Positions 1 through 5,451 are shown, counted from the stretch's first letter. The stretch is DNA of 7,713 nt from Lachnospiraceae bacterium UBA1201 (GCA_002309675.1 DBXX01000081.1:1-7713); one strand, 5' to 3'. Program-made: numbers and translations. Notes: a model not told the origin generated them from the letters alone.

Positions 1-404
1 TTCAAAGTCATCTGGGACAGACTTATATAACTCTTACGTTCGAAGGAAGGCAGTGCTCGGAAATCATAACCGTCATAACCCGGAATATCAAATACTGCCT
101 TTTCACATTGGATATTCATGTTGGAATTCTCATCCGTGGTAATTACTACTTCATTATCCGGAAGTTTGCGGATAATATCGGAGAAGATCTTCGCTTCGAT
201 CGCTATTCTGCCGGGTTGGGTGATATTTCCTTCGATCGTAGTTTCAATACCGAGTTCTGTATCGGTAGCAGTAAGTTTGATCTTATTACCTTCAGCATTG
301 ATCAGAATGCATTCCAGAATAGGCATGGTAGTCTTACCGGGAATAGCTTTCAATACCGTAGATACCGCTTTGGATAAAATGTCCTTTGAACATATGATCT
401 TCAT
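1..404 (-). CDS. dnaN: DNA polymerase III beta subunit (sliding clamp), N-terminal part, cut by window edge
   Basis: The reverse-strand frame starts at ATG 404-402 and stays open for 134 codons to the window edge, so the C-terminal two thirds are missing. The product is the ring-shaped clamp that encircles DNA and tethers the replicative polymerase and repair partners. The translation begins MKIICSKDILSKAVSTVLKA and has KTTMPILECILI near residues 24-35, a TATDTELGIET stretch around 42-52, and a GYDGYDFRALP motif around 104-114. These match domain I of bacterial beta clamps. The start is supported by an AGGAG ribosome binding site at 412-416 (complement), 7 bases from the ATG. It lies downstream of dnaA on the same strand, the usual dnaA-dnaN order. 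No clear dnaN promoter of its own was seen, so read-through from dnaA is likely. Identification is confident. Confidence 0.96.
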   Translation of the reverse strand, partial: MKIICSKDILSKAVSTVLKAIPGKTTMPILECILINAEGNKIKLTATDTELGIETTIEGNITQPGRIAIEAKIFSDIIRKLPDNEVVITTDENSNMNIQCEKAVFDIPGYDGYDFRALPSFERKSYISLSQMTL

Positions 405-442
405 TTTGATGCTCCTTTCAACAAGCAAACAAAGGCTGCGCC

Positions 443-466
443 TTATTATCTTTTTTTAATTTAATA
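443..466. other. AT-rich tract, candidate DNA unwinding element of oriC
   Basis: Only one C breaks an otherwise A/T-only stretch (TTATTATC followed by seven T, then AATTTAATA) between the TAG repeats and dnaN. It sits immediately beyond the DnaA-trio repeats on the side away from the DnaA box. In Bacillus subtilis the duplex first opens at this relative position. Function is inferred from position and composition. It also forms part of the dnaN leader. Confidence 0.65.
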
Positions 467-484
467 CAGTAGTAGTAGTAGTAG
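467..484. repeat. Five tandem TAG trinucleotides (DnaA-trio array) plus one CAG
   Basis: Positions 470-484 are exactly (TAG)x5 on the plus strand, preceded by CAG at 467-469. On the minus strand, the dnaA-to-dnaN direction, this reads as CTA repeats that follow a DnaA-box-like site and a four-base GC-rich spacer. DnaA-trios (3'-GAT-5') with this box, spacer, trio and AT-rich order are the established single-strand binding element of the B. subtilis origin unwinding system. Orientation, spacing and location all agree, so I call it with good but not full confidence. Confidence 0.75.
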
Positions 485-488
485 GGAC

Positions 489-497
489 TGTGGAAAC
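489..497 (-). promoter_or_regulatory. DnaA-box-like site next to the trio array
   Basis: The minus strand reads GTTTCCACA, which matches the consensus TTATCCACA at 7 of 9 positions and keeps the TCCACA half intact. A weaker copy, GTTTCAACG (497-505), abuts it upstream on the same strand, giving a tandem pair. Only the four bases 485-488 separate it from the first TAG unit. It would be the double-stranded anchor from which a DnaA filament extends onto the trios. Confidence 0.65.
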
Positions 498-574
498 GTT
501 GAAACCATCGATTCAGCCTGAAAATTCAAGGGTTTCATGCATCTGAAAACTCAGTGAAATCCGAGTCAGGCAGC

Positions 575-618
575 TGTGTAAAACCGATGGGTTGTCAACA
601 TGACTTTATTTATCAATA
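575..618. promoter_or_regulatory. Cluster of degenerate DnaA-box-like sites in the dnaA-dnaN spacer
   Basis: Three nonamers each differ from TTATCCACA at two positions: TTTTACACA (minus strand, 583-575), TTGTCAACA (plus strand, 592-600) and TTATCAATA (plus strand, 610-618). Such low-affinity boxes are common in origins, but two-mismatch matches also arise by chance in AT-rich DNA, so individual sites are uncertain. Confidence 0.4.
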
Positions 619-645
619 ACAACGCTTCACATCTTGAACAGCAAT

Positions 646-662
646 GTGTAAACATTTTACAC
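646..662. repeat. Perfect 7+7 inverted repeat just after the dnaA stop codon
   Basis: GTGTAAA and TTTACAC flank a three-base centre, 3 bases beyond the dnaA stop codon. There is no U-run on the dnaA transcript side, so it is not an intrinsic terminator. Each arm overlaps a TTTTACAC-like nonamer, a sequence also present at 575-583. It may be a pair of facing weak DnaA boxes or an operator, and its role is unknown. Confidence 0.6.
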
Positions 663-665
663 GTT

Positions 666-2039
666 TCAGTTCAGGGAAAGCTTCTTCTTCAGCACATCGA
701 TGGTAGATGCCAGAGACGGATTTTTCTCCATTTCATTTTCGATTTTCGTTATGCCGTGAATGACGGTTGCATGGTCGCGGCCGCCCAGAACGTCGCCGAT
801 TTTTTTAAGCTGCAGATTTGTGAGAGAACGGCACAGATACATAGCTACCTGGCGCGCAGTCGTAAGAGATGCGATACGCTTATCAGAGATGAGATCTGCT
901 ACCGTGATTCCGTAATGATCTGCTACTATCTTCAGGATGTAATCCGGCGTAAGTTCTTTTTTATCATCCGGGGAAATGAAATCCCGAAGGGCTTCCTCGG
1001 CAACTTCCAGTGTGATCTCGGTCTTATTCAACTTCGAATATGCGATGATCTTCGTCAGAGCTCCCTCGATCTCACGGATATTTGTTTTGATATTTGTAGC
1101 GATATATTTGAGAACTTCATTATCTATACTGAAGCCTTCGAGTTCTTCCTTCTTTCGGAGGATAGCCATACGTGTCTCATAATCCGGAGCGGATATATCG
1201 ACAGTAAGTCCCATCTCAAAACGGGAACGAAGACGTTCTGCCAGCGTTGTAAGTGCTTTCGGCGGTTTATCGGAGGAAATAACGATTTGTTTTTTCGCTC
1301 CGTGCAGATGATTGAAGGTGTGGAAGAATTCTTCCTGGGTACTTTCTTTATCTGCGATAAACTGGATATCGTCGATCAGCAACACATCGATATTCCGGTA
1401 TTTATTTCTGAATTCGGATGTAGCCGTGTTACTTTTATCTTTGATCGCGTCGATCAGTTCATTCGTAAACTGTTCGCTGGTGATATAAAGGATCCTGGCA
1501 TCCGGCTTATTTTTCAGAATATAGTGGGCAATGGAATGCATAAGATGCGTTTTACCCAGACCTACGCCTCCGTAGATGAATAACGGATTATAACGTTCAG
1601 CCGGTGATTCGGCCACAGCAAGAGAAGCCGCATGGGCAAATTTATTATTTGCTCCTACGACGAAGGTATCAAATGTATATTTCGGATTAAGATTGCTGTT
1701 TAAGGAAGACATGGTCACGGGAGCACCCTGAACGCTTTTAGGTTCCGAATGAGCAATCGTAGAAAACTCGATCTCTACATCGATACCGGTCACGGACTCA
1801 ATCATGGTCTTGATGAAGTTATGGTATTTATGCTCGATATAATCGATCATGAAATCCTGTCCGTCCGGAAAGATGATCAAAAGCGTGTCCCGTCCGTCCT
1901 TCGAGAAAAAATAGGCAGGAGTGAGTGGTTTGATCCAGGTGTTATAGAGGGCATCGACGATCTCATATTCCTTCTGTGTTTCTTCTTTGATCTCTTCCCA
2001 TCGATCCTTGATGACAGAGATCGCTTTGTCGTAATTCAT
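666..2039 (-). CDS. dnaA: Chromosomal replication initiator protein DnaA
   Basis: This 457-residue protein, a usual length for the family, binds DnaA boxes at oriC, assembles as an ATP filament, opens the duplex and helps load the helicase. Domain I covers about residues 1-90 and a short linker domain II about 91-118. The AAA+ domain III (about 119-350) has Walker A GGVGLGKT (157-164), Walker B LLIDD (220-224), sensor I VISSD (253-257), the box VII SRF with arginine 273, and sensor II R322 in NIREIEGAL. I196 and I199 in ELIDAI appear to correspond to the B. subtilis isoleucines reported to contact DnaA-trios. Domain IV ends with the DNA-binding signature GGRDHATVIHG (419-429). I chose ATG 2039 because GGAGG lies 5 bases upstream and the protein then starts like other DnaA proteins. 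An in-frame GTG at 2090 would add 17 unrelated residues. DnaN follows in the same direction. Confidence 0.98.
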   Translation of the reverse strand: MNYDKAISVIKDRWEEIKEETQKEYEIVDALYNTWIKPLTPAYFFSKDGRDTLLIIFPDGQDFMIDYIEHKYHNFIKTMIESVTGIDVEIEFSTIAHSEPKSVQGAPVTMSSLNSNLNPKYTFDTFVVGANNKFAHAASLAVAESPAERYNPLFIYGGVGLGKTHLMHSIAHYILKNKPDARILYITSEQFTNELIDAIKDKSNTATSEFRNKYRNIDVLLIDDIQFIADKESTQEEFFHTFNHLHGAKKQIVISSDKPPKALTTLAERLRSRFEMGLTVDISAPDYETRMAILRKKEELEGFSIDNEVLKYIATNIKTNIREIEGALTKIIAYSKLNKTEITLEVAEEALRDFISPDDKKELTPDYILKIVADHYGITVADLISDKRIASLTTARQVAMYLCRSLTNLQLKKIGDVLGGRDHATVIHGITKIENEMEKNPSLASTIDVLKKKLSLN

Positions 2040-2044
2040 AAGGT

Positions 2045-2049
2045 CCTCC
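2045..2049 (-). promoter_or_regulatory. Ribosome binding site that sets the dnaA start
   Basis: GGAGG on the minus strand lies 5 bases before ATG 2039-2037. The competing in-frame GTG at 2090-2088 has only a run of G close to it and no properly spaced purine-rich site, so translation most likely begins at 2039. Confidence 0.85.
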
Positions 2050-2111
2050 AAGATGTGTTTCAGCGGATTTTGAGAGGAAGGTACATACACCCCCCACTAT
2101 AAAAGAATCCA

Positions 2112-2145
2112 ATTATATTATATATTAAGGCTGTCCAAAAAGCAA
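2112..2145 (-). promoter_or_regulatory. Predicted sigma-A promoter of dnaA
   Basis: On the minus strand TTGCTT (2145-2140) is followed after 17 bases by a perfect TATAAT (2122-2117). A second, overlapping TATAAT (2117-2112) lies 15 bases from an alternative TTGGAC (2138-2133). Transcription would start near 2105, leaving a leader of about 65 bases. The perfect DnaA box at 2171 lies only 25 bases upstream of the -35, well placed for autoregulation by DnaA. Confidence 0.7.
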
Positions 2146-2170
2146 GTAAAAAATAGGAAGAGACAGAAAC

Positions 2171-2268
2171 TTATCCACATTTTTTCAACAAATTGTTGAT
2201 AAGTCAAAGTGGAAGAATGAAATTGTCCAAATAAGTTATAAACACTGTGTTAATAAAAATGTTGATAA
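2171..2268. promoter_or_regulatory. DnaA box cluster
   Basis: A consensus box TTATCCACA lies at 2171-2179 (plus strand). Two TTATCAACA boxes, one mismatch each, lie on the minus strand at 2202-2194 and 2268-2260. Weaker two-mismatch sites are TTTTCAACA (plus, 2182-2190), TTATAAACA (plus, 2236-2244) and TTATTAACA (minus, 2256-2248). The 2182 and 2202 sites face each other and form a perfect inverted repeat (TCAACAA, A, TTGTTGA; 2185-2199). The cluster is the likely high-affinity DnaA loading part of the origin. Confidence 0.88.
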
Positions 2269-2332
2269 CTGTTTAAAACCCCTAAAATCATGTTCAAACC
2301 TTGAAAAAACAGGAAAATTCTACAAATATTGC

Positions 2333-2361
2333 TTGACGAAAGGTTGGCATTCAAATATAAT
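2333..2361 (+). promoter_or_regulatory. Strong predicted sigma-A promoter of rpmH
   Basis: TTGACG (2333-2338) and a perfect TATAAT (2356-2361) are separated by exactly 17 bases. Transcription would start near 2368, about 44 bases before rpmH. The near-consensus match fits the high expression expected of a ribosomal protein gene. It should also feed the downstream rnpA-yidD-yidC-jag genes, subject to the hairpin at 2578. Confidence 0.85.
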
Positions 2362-2411
2362 GTGGTATGTGTCTAACTATGCAAATTTACCGGTAAGGAG
2401 GTGTATGGCAC

Positions 2412-2546
2412 ATGAAGATGACATTTCAGCCGAAGAAGATCTCTCACGCTAGAGTTCATGGTTTTCGTTCGAGAATGAGCACTGCAAACGGCAGAAAAGT
2501 TCTTTCCGCAAGAAGAGCTAAGGGCAGAAAATCCATTGCTGTTTGA
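2412..2546 (+). CDS. rpmH: 50S ribosomal protein L34
   Basis: This 44-residue, very basic protein has the L34 hallmarks: the N-terminal MKMTFQP, the central HGFRSRMSTANGRKVL (about 16-31) and the ending ARRAKGRKSIAV. It is a small component of the large ribosomal subunit, and 44 residues is the normal size. Residues 8-14 (KKISHAR) are less uniformly basic than the NRRRKK-like stretch of many L34 proteins, which may be lineage variation. An almost perfect ribosome binding site, TAAGGAGGTG, lies at 2394-2403, 10 bases from AGGAGG to the start codon. An out-of-frame ATG at 2405 opens only 15 codons and is not considered coding. It is the first gene of the rightward transcript, facing away from dnaA across oriC. 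Confidence 0.97.
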   Translation: MKMTFQPKKISHARVHGFRSRMSTANGRKVLSARRAKGRKSIAV

Positions 2547-2577
2547 TAAATCAGTCTCATAAGATTATAAGAACTAC

Positions 2578-2611
2578 GGTCGCATCCTTTATGTGACCTT
2601 TTCTTTTTCTT
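2578..2611 (+). terminator. Attenuator-like intrinsic terminator between rpmH and rnpA
   Basis: GGTCGCAT (2578-2585) pairs with ATGTGACC (2591-2598), including one G-U pair, around a five-base loop. A T-rich run, TTTTCTTTTTCTT, follows at 2599-2611. The stem is short and the T-run is interrupted, which suggests partial termination. That would give abundant L34 message while allowing read-through into rnpA, which has no obvious promoter of its own. Confidence 0.7.
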
Positions 2612-2631
2612 AAAGCATTTAGGAGGTATTT

Positions 2632-2976
2632 ATGAGAAATATACCTTCCCTTAAAACGTATCGGGATTTTCAGGAAGTTTACTCTGCCAGAAGATCCTAC
2701 GCCAACCGTTATCTTATCCTGTATAAGAAGGAGGTTGACGACCCTGAAAAGACTGCCCGCATAGGTATCTCGGTATCCAAAAAAGTAGGAAACAGCATAA
2801 TCAGACACCGCATAACCCGCCTCATTAGAGAGAGTTATCGTTTAAACCGGGATAAAATGAAAGAAGGCAGCGATATTATTGTGGTCGCAAGACCCGAAGC
2901 AAGGGACCTCGGATTTAAAGAGATTGAAGAAGCATACCTGCATTTGCTAAAAAAACAGGAATTGCTGAATGTGTAG
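2632..2976 (+). CDS. rnpA: Ribonuclease P protein component
   Basis: This 114-residue basic protein is the protein subunit of RNase P. It assists the catalytic RNA in removing 5' leaders from precursor tRNAs. The family core is visible as RIGISVSKKVGNSIIRHRITRL (about 43-64) followed by IRESYR, and then IIVVARPEAR (82-91). In place of the usual R-N-R-x-K-R signature the sequence reads R58-H59-R60-I-T-R63, so the flanking arginines are kept but N and K are changed. An N-terminal aromatic stretch (Y10, F13, Y17) fits the pre-tRNA leader-binding cleft. AGGAGG at 2621-2626 lies 5 bases before the ATG. The rpmH-rnpA pairing is nearly universal in bacteria. yidD follows after 20 bases. Confidence 0.96.
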   Translation: MRNIPSLKTYRDFQEVYSARRSYANRYLILYKKEVDDPEKTARIGISVSKKVGNSIIRHRITRLIRESYRLNRDKMKEGSDIIVVARPEARDLGFKEIEEAYLHLLKKQELLNV

Positions 2977-2996
2977 TTTTTCGGAGGATAGAAGCG

Positions 2997-3209
2997 ATGA
3001 AACATGTCATGATTCGTATGATACGTCTGTATCAAAAATATTTGTCTCCTTTAAAACGGTTTTCTCGCTGCATTTACACACCCACCTGCTCTCAGTATGC
3101 CATCGAAGCGATTTCGAAATACGGTGCCTTAAAAGGCGGATGGATGGCATTTAAACGTATACTTCGTTGTAATCCGTTTGCAAAAGGTGGTTATGATCCG
3201 GTTCCTTAA
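2997..3209 (+). CDS. yidD: Membrane protein insertion efficiency factor YidD
   Basis: This 70-residue protein matches the YidD family over its full length. It has the N-terminal amphipathic RMIRLYQKYLSPLK (about 7-20), the cysteine-bearing RCIYTPTCSQYAIEAI (24-39), ALKGGWMAFKRILRC (44-58) and the ending NPFAKGGYDPVP. The three family cysteines are C25, C31 and C58. In E. coli YidD is a small peripheral inner-membrane protein that improves insertion of Sec and YidC substrates; its molecular mechanism is not settled. GGAGG at 2983-2987 lies 9 bases before the start. It is encoded 20 bases after rnpA and 17 bases before yidC, consistent with one transcript and joint action with YidC. Confidence 0.96.
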   Translation: MKHVMIRMIRLYQKYLSPLKRFSRCIYTPTCSQYAIEAISKYGALKGGWMAFKRILRCNPFAKGGYDPVP

Positions 3210-3226
3210 GAGAGGAAAACATATTT

Positions 3227-4603
3227 ATGAACTTATTAGCTTTAACTAAATACGACGGTGCTATCATCGGCCCGGTTGCGAGGCTTCTCGGTTACATCAT
3301 GGAAGCCATCTTCAGTTTCACCGGTCTGTTTGGTATCTTTAACATCGGTCTGAGCATCATCATCTTTACGATCGTTATCAAAGCGCTCATGATCCCGATG
3401 TCGATCAAACAGCAGAAATTCACGAAGATGAATGCCATCATTAACCCCGAGATCCAGATGATCAACCGGAAGTATGCAGGAAAAAAAGATCAGGCATCGA
3501 TGATGAAGCGTAATGAAGAGACTATGGCCGTATATAACAAGTACGGCGTTAAGCCTACCGGCGGTTGTCTTCAGCTGATCATCCAGTTTCCGATCCTGCT
3601 GGCATTGTATCGTGTAGTTTGGAATATCCCCGCGTACGTAGGACGCATGAGAGATATCTACTACAACATCATCAGCGTGCTTTCCGAAAAGTTCAGCGGC
3701 TTTATGGGAAATGAAGAATTTACCAAGCTTCTTGCTAATCAGGGAACCGTTATCAATGGTGATAAGATCAGTAAGATCACGGAAACCTTTGCAAACTTTT
3801 CCAGTGCCGAAGAGCTGACTGTCGCAAAGAATTATCTGGTCGATGCCATGTATGCATTTGACGGAGATGAATGGAATAAATTCCAGGAGATCTTCTCAAA
3901 CATCGGAAATATGGAGGGAACCACGACCGGGGAAACGGTTACCGAATCCATCGATAAGATCGGTTCCATGAACTCATTTTTGGGATTAAACCTTTCGGTT
4001 TCTCCCATGTCGTATCTGTCTAATTTCGCAAAGGTCGGCATTTGGGTAGTTATTGCCGCCATCATGATCCCGCTTCTTTCGGGTCTGATCCAGTACATCA
4101 GTACGAAGATCTCTCTCGCAGCGCAGGAGAAGCAGAAATCCTCTTCCATCACGAAGAAGCCGGAAGAAGAGAATTCGTTCGTTCAAAGCATGAACATGAT
4201 GGTAAAGATCATGCCGGTCATTTCGATCGTTTTCTGTTTCATGTTCCCTACCTGTATCGGCGTATACTGGGTCATCTCCAGTTTGGTACAGTTGATCATT
4301 CAGATCTGCGTAAACAACTACATGGATAAACTGGACATCAACGATGTCGTAGCGAAGAACATGGAGAAGATCAATGCGAAACGCGCCCGTATGGGTCTGG
4401 CACCTCAGAAGGTGACAAGGGTCGCTAATATCACCCAGCAGCTCGAACAAGATCAGGAAGCCCTGGATGAAAGAGCCAGAAAGCGTGAAGAACAGATCAA
4501 AGCTTCTACGGAATATTATAAGAATACTACGGGTACCGGAAGACTTTCTTCCAAAGCGAACATGGTCGCGCAGTATAACGAAAAGAATAAGAATAAAAAG
4601 TAA
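3227..4603 (+). CDS. yidC: Membrane protein insertase YidC/Oxa1 family
   Basis: This 458-residue protein inserts and folds membrane proteins, with or without the Sec translocon. Predicted parts in order are an amphipathic N-terminal helix (about 14-32), TM1 (38-58), a charged cytoplasmic hairpin (60-112) with IKQQKFTKMNAIINPEIQ, TM2 (115-135, GGCLQLIIQFPILLALYRV), a long external loop (about 140-262), TM3 (268-292), a cytoplasmic loop, TM4 (325-341), TM5 (344-362) and a charged, coiled-coil-prone tail to 458. No lipobox is seen. The groove arginine common in Gram-positive YidC appears to be K52 here. The loop of about 120 residues between TM2 and TM3 is long for a Gram-positive homologue. The ribosome binding site GAGAGG (3210-3215) is 11 bases from the ATG, rather far. 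yidD is 17 bases upstream and jag 17 bases downstream. Confidence 0.96.
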   Translation: MNLLALTKYDGAIIGPVARLLGYIMEAIFSFTGLFGIFNIGLSIIIFTIVIKALMIPMSIKQQKFTKMNAIINPEIQMINRKYAGKKDQASMMKRNEETMAVYNKYGVKPTGGCLQLIIQFPILLALYRVVWNIPAYVGRMRDIYYNIISVLSEKFSGFMGNEEFTKLLANQGTVINGDKISKITETFANFSSAEELTVAKNYLVDAMYAFDGDEWNKFQEIFSNIGNMEGTTTGETVTESIDKIGSMNSFLGLNLSVSPMSYLSNFAKVGIWVVIAAIMIPLLSGLIQYISTKISLAAQEKQKSSSITKKPEEENSFVQSMNMMVKIMPVISIVFCFMFPTCIGVYWVISSLVQLIIQICVNNYMDKLDINDVVAKNMEKINAKRARMGLAPQKVTRVANITQQLEQDQEALDERARKREEQIKASTEYYKNTTGTGRLSSKANMVAQYNEKNKNKK

Positions 4604-4620
4604 GGTACGGAGGTTATAAA

Positions 4621-5382
4621 ATGGCAGATTTTATCAGAGTCGAAGGTAAAACCGTTGAAGATGCGCTTACAGAAGCGACTGTCATTCTCGGAACCACCAG
4701 TGAAATGATCGATTTTGAAGTCATTGAAAAGGGATCCAGCGGATTTTTGGGCATCGGCAGCAAGCCGGCCATCATCAAGGCCAGAAAGAAAATGACCCTG
4801 GTCGATAAAGCGATAGAGTTTTTGGAAAATGTATTTGAGAAGATGGGTATCGTTGTAGATATTCAGGGTTCTATGAACGAAGAAGAAAAGACGATCGATA
4901 TCAATCTTACCGGTTCCGATATGGGTAATCTGATCGGAAAGAGAGGCCAGACACTGGACTCCCTTCAGTATCTCACCAGCCTTGTCGTAAACAAGGAAAT
5001 GGATGATTACATCCGCGTAAAACTGGATACCGAGAACTATCGTGAGAGAAGAAAAGAAACGCTGGAGAACCTTGCGAAGAACATTTCCATGAAGGTTAAG
5101 AGAACCAAGCGTCCCGTTAAGCTCGAGCCGATGAACCCCTACGAGCGTCGCATCATTCACTCCGCTCTTCAGGATGATAAGTATGTTTACACAAAGAGCG
5201 AAGGCGAAGAGCCTTTCCGTCATGTAGTCGTTATGCTGAAGAAAGAGAAGCGTTTCTCTTCCGACCGCAGCGAGCGTACCTATCGTTATGACCGTGGCAA
5301 CAGCTACGGCGGCGGATACAACCGCGGTTACGGAAATAAGAACTACGGCAACACCGATAGATCCGGTGAAGGCGAGGAATAA
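4621..5382 (+). CDS. jag: Jag/KhpB (EloR) RNA-binding protein
   Basis: This 253-residue protein has the full Jag architecture. The Jag-N domain is at about 1-55, with the GFLGIGSKPA turn at 41-50. A KH domain at about 75-137 has the GxxG loop GKRG (106-109). An R3H domain at about 140-206 has the R176-x3-H180 pair in NPYERRIIHSAL. The family binds RNA and, in streptococci, partners KhpA and affects cell elongation and division. In Bacillus the gene next to spoIIIJ was named jag. A tail of about 40 residues rich in Gly, Tyr, Arg, Asn and Ser follows the R3H domain and looks disordered. GGAGG at 4609-4613 lies 7 bases before the ATG. It is the last gene before a strong terminator and lies directly behind yidC, as in most Firmicutes. 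Confidence 0.95.
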   Translation: MADFIRVEGKTVEDALTEATVILGTTSEMIDFEVIEKGSSGFLGIGSKPAIIKARKKMTLVDKAIEFLENVFEKMGIVVDIQGSMNEEEKTIDINLTGSDMGNLIGKRGQTLDSLQYLTSLVVNKEMDDYIRVKLDTENYRERRKETLENLAKNISMKVKRTKRPVKLEPMNPYERRIIHSALQDDKYVYTKSEGEEPFRHVVVMLKKEKRFSSDRSERTYRYDRGNSYGGGYNRGYGNKNYGNTDRSGEGEE

Positions 5383-5407
5383 TCCTTTCGTTTAAACCGA
5401 CAGAAAG

Positions 5408-5447
5408 TCCGGCGGGCATTTTTGAAAAATGTCCCGCCGGATTTTTT
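5408..5447 (+). terminator. Strong intrinsic terminator after jag
   Basis: TCCGGCGGG (5408-5416) pairs with TCCCGCCGGA (5432-5441): nine pairs, with T5432 left as a bulge. The stem continues as CATTT/AAATG around a short A/T loop. Six T (5442-5447) follow. It ends the rpmH-to-jag transcript and separates it from the mnmE promoter, which begins only 5 bases later. Confidence 0.93.
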
Positions 5448-5451
5448 CGGC

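Larger units (their letters stand above)
2040..2411. other. oriC, dnaA-rpmH intergenic segment
   Basis: This non-coding stretch of about 370 bases between divergent dnaA and rpmH is strongly AT-rich in its middle. It contains a cluster of DnaA boxes (2171-2268) and the two divergent promoters listed separately. With the trio region beyond dnaA it forms a bipartite origin with dnaA in the middle, the arrangement known from B. subtilis. The 2040-2105 portion is the presumed dnaA leader and contains a GGGGGG run at about 2091-2096 on the coding strand. No RNA gene or riboswitch was recognised. Confidence 0.9.

Noticed and set aside
501..536. GAAACC ... GGTTTC inverted pair in the dnaA-dnaN spacer as a possible dnaA terminator
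   Set aside because: Six-base arms around a loop of more than 20 bases with no T-run on the dnaA strand. Not a credible terminator.
600..1583. 327-codon open frame on the plus strand, antisense to dnaA
   Set aside because: It lies wholly opposite dnaA, its translation has no recognisable domain, and it has no ribosome binding site. dnaA has complete family motifs.
2060..2086. Eight-codon leader ORF (ATG 2086) in the dnaA 5' leader
   Set aside because: It has only a G-run as ribosome binding site and no attenuator structure downstream. An ORF this short is expected by chance.
2037..2090. Longer dnaA starting at GTG 2090
   Set aside because: The extra 17 residues do not resemble a DnaA N-terminus, and the GGAGG at 2045-2049 clearly serves ATG 2039.
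405..2411. parS-like sites (TGTTCCACGTGAAACA type) near the origin
   Set aside because: Looked for in both spacers; no palindrome with the CACGTG core was found.
2405..2452. Small out-of-frame ORF of 15 codons beginning between the ribosome binding site and the rpmH start
   Set aside because: Its ATG is only 3 bases from the AGGAGGTG sequence, too close for efficient initiation, and the short acidic product looks like a frame shadow of rpmH.
4516..5223. 235-codon open frame on the minus strand opposite jag
   Set aside because: Mirror frame of a well-supported gene. Its translation shows no family features and it has no promoter or ribosome binding site that I can see.
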